In this document: positions 1 to 6,388 of the stretch, piece after piece
How the letters are laid out: the number at the start of each line of letters is the position of its first letter
How positions within the stretch are numbered: position 1 is the stretch's first letter
Origin: Pseudomonadota bacterium
Lineage (GTDB): Bacteria > Pseudomonadota > Gammaproteobacteria > Xanthomonadales > Xanthomonadaceae
Length of the DNA: 6,388 bases
NCBI GenBank assembly: GCA_023399815.1
Contig: JAEWOJ010000075.1
Coordinates: forward strand, 1-6,388
Direction: 5' to 3'
Made by a program: the position numbers and the translations under genes
Notes under the pieces: generated by a model
Told to the model about the DNA's origin: nothing
What the model saw: only the letters and a program-made list of their open reading frames with translations
Databases searched by the model: none

Positions 1-87
1 CCGCGATCGCGCCACGCACCGGGATGGGAACCGGCACGGGACGCGGGCACTGGCAGCTGGGTTTCGCGGGATGCACGGAGAAGGGCC
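1..87. other. Flank beyond the acyl-CoA dehydrogenase, nothing assigned
   Basis: This G+C-rich stretch lies downstream of the minus-strand dehydrogenase stop codon. I see no convincing hairpin with a T-run on the minus strand and no ATG start on the minus strand for a following gene. A 10-bp palindrome, CGCGATCGCG, sits at 2-11, but a single copy of such a sequence is expected by chance in DNA of this composition. A downstream operon partner could begin to the left of the window. Confidence 0.4.
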
Positions 88-1236
<1,149 letters not shown>

Positions 1237-1240
1237 TGCA

Positions 1241-1248
1241 CCCCTCCC
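1241..1248 (-). promoter_or_regulatory. Strong Shine-Dalgarno fixing a GTG start
   Basis: Read on the minus strand this is GGGAGGGG. Its GGAGG core (1247-1243) ends six bases before the GTG at 1236. It is the best match to the anti-Shine-Dalgarno sequence in the intergenic region and it decides the GTG start of the acyl-CoA dehydrogenase. Confidence 0.75.
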
Positions 1249-1253
1249 AGGGC

Positions 1254-1275
1254 GTTACGAAGTTGCGATTGTAAC
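1254..1275. promoter_or_regulatory. Possible -10 box and small inverted repeat upstream of the acyl-CoA dehydrogenase
   Basis: On the minus strand, TACAAT (1273-1268) matches five of six positions of the sigma-70 -10 box and would give a leader of about 25 bases before the GTG. No good -35 lies 17 bp upstream, so an activator or a weak promoter is possible. The box overlaps an inverted repeat, GTTAC (1254-1258) and GTAAC (1271-1275), separated by 12 bp. That is about the geometry of a dimeric repressor site, but I cannot match it to a known fatty-acid or leucine-catabolism regulator. Confidence 0.3.
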
Positions 1276-1388
1276 CATTGCAGCCGGCGACTTTAGGGGG
1301 AAGGAACCGGGGACACGGGGAGAGCGGCAGCAAGCGCGCCGGGCCGCTTCCGGCAGTTGCTGGTCATCCCAGTCAGGATCCCGGTGCC

Positions 1389-1417
1389 TTGACCCTGCCG
1401 CGCCGCGGCAGCAAAAT
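1389..1417 (+). promoter_or_regulatory. Probable sigma-70 promoter of the sahR-metH operon
   Basis: TTGACC (1389-1394) matches five of six bases of the -35 consensus. Exactly 17 bp downstream, CAAAAT (1412-1417) matches four of six of the -10. Transcription would start near 1424, giving a leader of about 22 bases with AGGT (1434-1437) as a modest ribosome binding site 8 bases before the ATG. The -10 and predicted start point lie within or at the edge of the 1414-1445 dyad, which fits repression by steric block. The G+C-rich background makes this A+T-rich segment stand out. Confidence 0.55.
1395..1411. repeat. 17-bp palindrome filling the promoter spacer
   Basis: CTGCCGCG (1395-1402) and CGCGGCAG (1404-1411) are perfect reverse complements around a single central C. 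The palindrome occupies exactly the spacer between the proposed -35 and -10 boxes. It could be a second operator or simply a G+C-rich chance palindrome; there is no family to assign it to. Confidence 0.5.
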
Positions 1418-1445
1418 ATCTCTCTATCTCGATAGGTAGATATTT
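1414..1445. promoter_or_regulatory. 32-bp operator-like dyad abutting the sahR start codon (candidate SahR site)
   Basis: Perfect outer arms AAATATCT (1414-1421) and AGATATTT (1438-1445) flank inner arms TATC (1425-1428) and GATA (1431-1434), all centred on the same point, with 13 of 16 positions complementary. It is the most A+T-rich stretch in the window. ArsR-family dimers bind such imperfect palindromes, usually across the promoter of their own operon. Here the dyad overlaps the proposed -10 box, the predicted start point and the ribosome binding site, and ends on the base before the ATG. As RNA its downstream part could also fold and occlude AGGT. Autoregulation of the operon is the inference; binding by the adjacent gene product is not shown by sequence alone. 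Confidence 0.7.
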
Positions 1446-2375
1446 ATGGATCTGGAAGACTGGTCGACCCGCCTGAAGGTGTTCGCCGACGCCACCCGCG
1501 TGCGCCTGCTGACGCTGCTGGAGCAGGAGGAGCTGACCGTGGCCGAGCTGTCGGCCATCACCACGCTGGCGCAGCCGCGCGTGTCCACCCACCTGGCCCG
1601 CCTGAAGGAGGCCGGGCTGGTGCGCGACCGCCGCGCCGGCGTGTCGGCCTATTACCGCTTCGACGAGGCCGCGCTGGATCCGGCGCAGCGCGCATTGTGG
1701 CATGCGCTGAGCACCGGCAGCGACGACCCGCTGCTGCGCCAGGACGCCGAGCGCGTCCCCGCCGTGCTGGCGATGCGCGCCGCCGACCAGAACTGGGCCG
1801 ACAGCGTGGCCGGCGACATGGAGCGCCACTACTCGCCGGGCCGCACCTGGGAAGCGCTGGCGCGCAGCGCGCTGCCGCTGCTGGAAACCGGCGACGTGCT
1901 CGACATCGCCTCCGGCGACGGCGTGCTGGCCGAGCTGCTGGCCCCGCACGCGCAGCGCTACGTCTGCGTCGACACCAGCGCGCGCGTGGTCGCCGCGGCC
2001 AGCGAGCGCCTGCGCAAGCTGCCCAACGTCGAGGTGCGCGAAGGCGACATGCACAAGCTGCCGTTCGACGACGGCAGCTTCGACCTGGTGGTGCTGATGC
2101 ACGCCCTCACCTACGCCAGCCACCCGGCCAAGGCCGTGGCCGAAGGCGCGCGCGTGCTGCGCCCGGGCGGACGGCTGATGCTGTGCAGCCTGGCCCGCCA
2201 CGAGCACAAGGCCGCGGTGGAAGCCTACGGCCACGTCAACCTCGGCTTCACCGGCAAGGACCTGCGCAGGTTCGTCGAGAAGGCCGGGCTGGAAGTGTCC
2301 AGCCTGGAGACCGTCACCCGCGAGAAGCGGCCGCCGCATTTCGAGGTGATCTCGCTGATCGCCCACCGGCCCTGA
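1446..2375 (+). CDS. sahR: ArsR-family regulator fused to a SAM-methyltransferase-like domain, probable SahR
   Basis: The 309-residue protein has two parts. Residues 1 to about 90 form an ArsR-type winged helix: FADATRVRLLTLL opens the fold and QPRVSTHLARLKEAGLV is the expected recognition helix. The Cys metal-sensing motif of arsenic and zinc sensors is absent (the equivalent stretch reads EELTVAEL). After a linker, residues of about 140-260 form a class I methyltransferase fold: motif I is VLDIASGDG, with D153, G157 and G159, and the acidic end of strand 2 is D176. This fusion is the known architecture of SahR, which uses the methyltransferase-like pocket to sense S-adenosylhomocysteine and represses methionine-cycle genes. 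Position directly upstream of metH, in the same direction and 42 bp away, supports that role strongly. Motif I is slightly off consensus (Ala at the first Gly position), so catalysis need not be retained. The ATG is chosen because it follows the operator and AGGT. The alternative is an active methyltransferase-regulator of unknown substrate. Confidence 0.82.
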   Translation: MDLEDWSTRLKVFADATRVRLLTLLEQEELTVAELSAITTLAQPRVSTHLARLKEAGLVRDRRAGVSAYYRFDEAALDPAQRALWHALSTGSDDPLLRQDAERVPAVLAMRAADQNWADSVAGDMERHYSPGRTWEALARSALPLLETGDVLDIASGDGVLAELLAPHAQRYVCVDTSARVVAAASERLRKLPNVEVREGDMHKLPFDDGSFDLVVLMHALTYASHPAKAVAEGARVLRPGGRLMLCSLARHEHKAAVEAYGHVNLGFTGKDLRRFVEKAGLEVSSLETVTREKRPPHFEVISLIAHRP

Positions 2376-2417
2376 GCCTCCCGCCGCCCTCCCCGATTCC
2401 ACGTCACGGCCCGCCCC

Positions 2418-3493
2418 ATGCAAGCCCTCCCCTGGCTCCACCCCGAACGCGTCGCCAAGCTGCTGCGCGCGCTGGAACACCGCATCCTGATCATCGACGG
2501 CGCGATGGGCACGATGATCCAGCGCCATGGGCTGGAGGAGGCCGATTACCGCGGGCAGCGCTTTGCCGAGGGCTTCGACAGCGCCCATGTCCACGGCCCG
2601 GGCTGCGGCCATGACCTCAAGGGCAACAACGACCTGCTGCTGCTGACCCGGCCCGAGATCATCGCCGGCATCCACACCGCCTACCTGGAGGCCGGTGCCG
2701 ACCTGGTGGAGACCAACACCTTCAACGCCACCTCGGTCAGCCAGGCCGACTACCACCTCGAGCACCTGGTCTACGAACTGAACAAGGCCGGCGCGCAGGT
2801 GGCGCGGCAGTGCTGCGATGCCATCGAGGCACGGACCCCGGACAAGCCGCGCTTCGTCATCGGCGTGCTCGGCCCGACCAGCCGCACCGCGTCGATCAGC
2901 CCCGACGTCAACGACCCCGGCTTCCGCAACACCAGCTTCGACGAACTGCGCGCGACCTACCGCGAGGCCATCGACGGCCTGATCGACGGCGGCGCCGACA
3001 CGCTGATGGTGGAAACCATCTTCGACACGCTCAACGCCAAGGCCGCCCTGTTCGCGATCGAGGAAGCCTTCGACGCGCGCGGCGCGCGCCTGCCGGTGAT
3101 GATCTCCGGCACCATCACCGACGCCTCCGGCCGCACCCTGTCCGGGCAGACCGCCGAAGCCTTCTACGCTTCGGTCGCGCACGGCCAGCCGCTGTCGGTG
3201 GGCTTCAACTGCGCGCTCGGCGCGACCGACATGCGCCCGCACGTGGAAACGCTGGCGCAGGTGTCCAGCGGCTACGTCAGCGCCCATCCCAACGCCGGCC
3301 TGCCCAATGCCTTCGGCGAATACGACGAGACGCCGGAGGAGATGGCCGCCACGCTGCGCGAGTTCGCCACGTCCGGCCTGCTGAACCTGGTCGGCGGCTG
3401 CTGCGGCACCACGCCGGCGCACATCAGGGCCATTGCCGAGGCGGTGGCCGGGGTGCCGCCGCGTGCATTGCCGCAGGCACGGGAGCAGGCCGC

Positions 3494-3497
<4 letters not shown>
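2418..3497 (+). CDS. metH: Methionine synthase part 1: homocysteine-binding, zinc domain of split MetH
   Basis: The 359-residue product corresponds to the N-terminal module of cobalamin-dependent methionine synthase, which binds zinc and activates homocysteine for methylation by methylcobalamin. Residues of about 20-345 form the homocysteine S-methyltransferase barrel: it opens with ILIIDGAMGTMIQ, and zinc ligands C265 (in GFNCALG), C328 and C329 (in GGCCGTTP) are all present. Other family blocks seen include ETNTFNATSVSQADY and GVLGPTSRTASISPDVNDPGFR. In E. coli MetH this is the start of one 1227-residue chain; here it is a separate gene ending in the interdomain linker, so no domain is truncated. 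The ATG at 2418 gives the expected short N-terminal extension, though no Shine-Dalgarno is visible in the C-rich 42-bp gap after sahR, so translation may depend on coupling. Its TGA overlaps the ATG of part 2 (ATGA). It could be mistaken for a stand-alone homocysteine methyltransferase such as MmuM, but the similarity is to MetH and the neighbour settles it. Confidence 0.95.
3481..3485 (+). promoter_or_regulatory. Ribosome binding site for metH part 2 inside part 1
   Basis: GGGAG at 3481-3485 lies 8 bases before the ATG at 3494, within the last codons of part 1. Together with the ATGA stop/start overlap it supports the chosen start and suggests translational coupling, which would help keep the two MetH halves at equal amounts. 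Confidence 0.65.
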
Positions 3498-6298
<2,801 letters not shown>

Positions 6299-6323
6299 AG
6301 CAAGGGCCGCACCGGCAGGAGGT

Positions 6324-6388
6324 TGTAGGAGCGCTGTAGGAGGTGTAGGAGCGACGCCAGTCGCGATGGGGCTTTCCCGGTAGAGCCC
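6324..6388. repeat. REP-like intergenic repeat cluster after metH, continuing past the window
   Basis: TGTAGGAG occurs three times in close succession (6324-6331, 6335-6342, 6344-6351). The last copy leads into a hairpin, GCGAC (6351-6355) with GTCGC (6360-6364), preceded by a GTAG head. A second hairpin follows, GGGCT (6369-6373) with AGCCC (6384-6388), around a TTTCCCGGTAG loop region that can pair slightly further. GTAG-headed hairpins are the hallmark of one class of REP sequences moved by RAYT (TnpA-REP) transposases and are abundant in Stenotrophomonas and relatives; this one resembles the common xanthomonad GTAGGAGCG repeat. The second hairpin might serve as a terminator for the metH operon, but no T-run is visible before the window ends. 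Confidence 0.65.

Noticed and set aside
2..11. CGCGATCGCG palindrome as a regulatory or highly iterated site
   Set aside because: It is a single copy with no second instance or promoter nearby, and is expected by chance in G+C-rich DNA.
1237..1445. SAM, SAH or cobalamin riboswitch upstream of the metH operon
   Set aside because: The predicted leader is only about 22 bases, and I see no cobalamin-box or SAM/SAH aptamer-like conserved core in the intergenic region. Protein-based control by SahR explains the context better.
1293..3422. 709-codon minus-strand open frame across sahR and metH part 1
   Set aside because: Composition is that of an antisense shadow (Gln, His, Arg, Ala, Gly, Val), there is no motif, and it lies opposite two well-supported genes.
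2810..3493. Upstream extension of the metH part 2 frame
   Set aside because: The extra N-terminal 228 residues are Arg-rich out-of-frame text over metH part 1. MetH similarity begins just after the ATG at 3494, which also has a ribosome binding site.

Overview
The window is about two-thirds G+C and looks like chromosomal DNA from a gammaproteobacterium of the Xanthomonadaceae/Lysobacteraceae (Xanthomonas, Lysobacter, Luteimonas, Pseudoxanthomonas group). This rests on three things: a methionine synthase split into two adjacent genes, as I recall it in xanthomonads; the GTAGGAGCG-type hairpin repeat at the right end; and the CTCTCCCGGAGGGAGAG-type palindromic repeat inside the last gene. The genus is an inference.

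Layout. On the minus strand, 88-1236 encodes a complete acyl-CoA dehydrogenase with a GTG start and a strong ribosome binding site. A 209-bp divergent intergenic region (1237-1445) follows. It holds a likely promoter for the plus-strand genes and a striking 32-bp AT-rich dyad that ends on the base before the next start codon. On the plus strand, 1446-2375 encodes an ArsR-type winged-helix protein fused to a SAM-methyltransferase-like domain, the architecture of SahR, the S-adenosylhomocysteine-responsive repressor of methionine-cycle genes. After 42 bp comes metH part 1 (2418-3497, homocysteine/zinc domain). It overlaps by an ATGA junction with metH part 2 (3494-6298, folate, cobalamin and reactivation domains). 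The last 90 bp hold a REP-like repeat cluster that runs to the window edge.

How the genes work together. sahR-metH1-metH2 reads as one operon making cobalamin-dependent methionine synthase in two polypeptides, headed by its probable regulator. The regulator would sense SAH, a product of SAM-dependent methylation, through its methyltransferase-like domain and act at the dyad overlapping its own promoter and start. The divergent acyl-CoA dehydrogenase belongs to fatty-acid or branched-chain acyl-CoA oxidation and has no evident link to methionine.

The most unusual element is a pair of inverted REP-like hairpins (about 5546-5656) lodged inside the reactivation domain of metH2. It adds about 37 residues rich in Pro and Gly without breaking the frame, and is followed by an imperfect 21/18-bp tandem duplication. 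Non-coding repeat DNA appears to have been domesticated as coding sequence in a central metabolic gene. I see no CRISPR array, rRNA, tRNA, phage gene or transposase.
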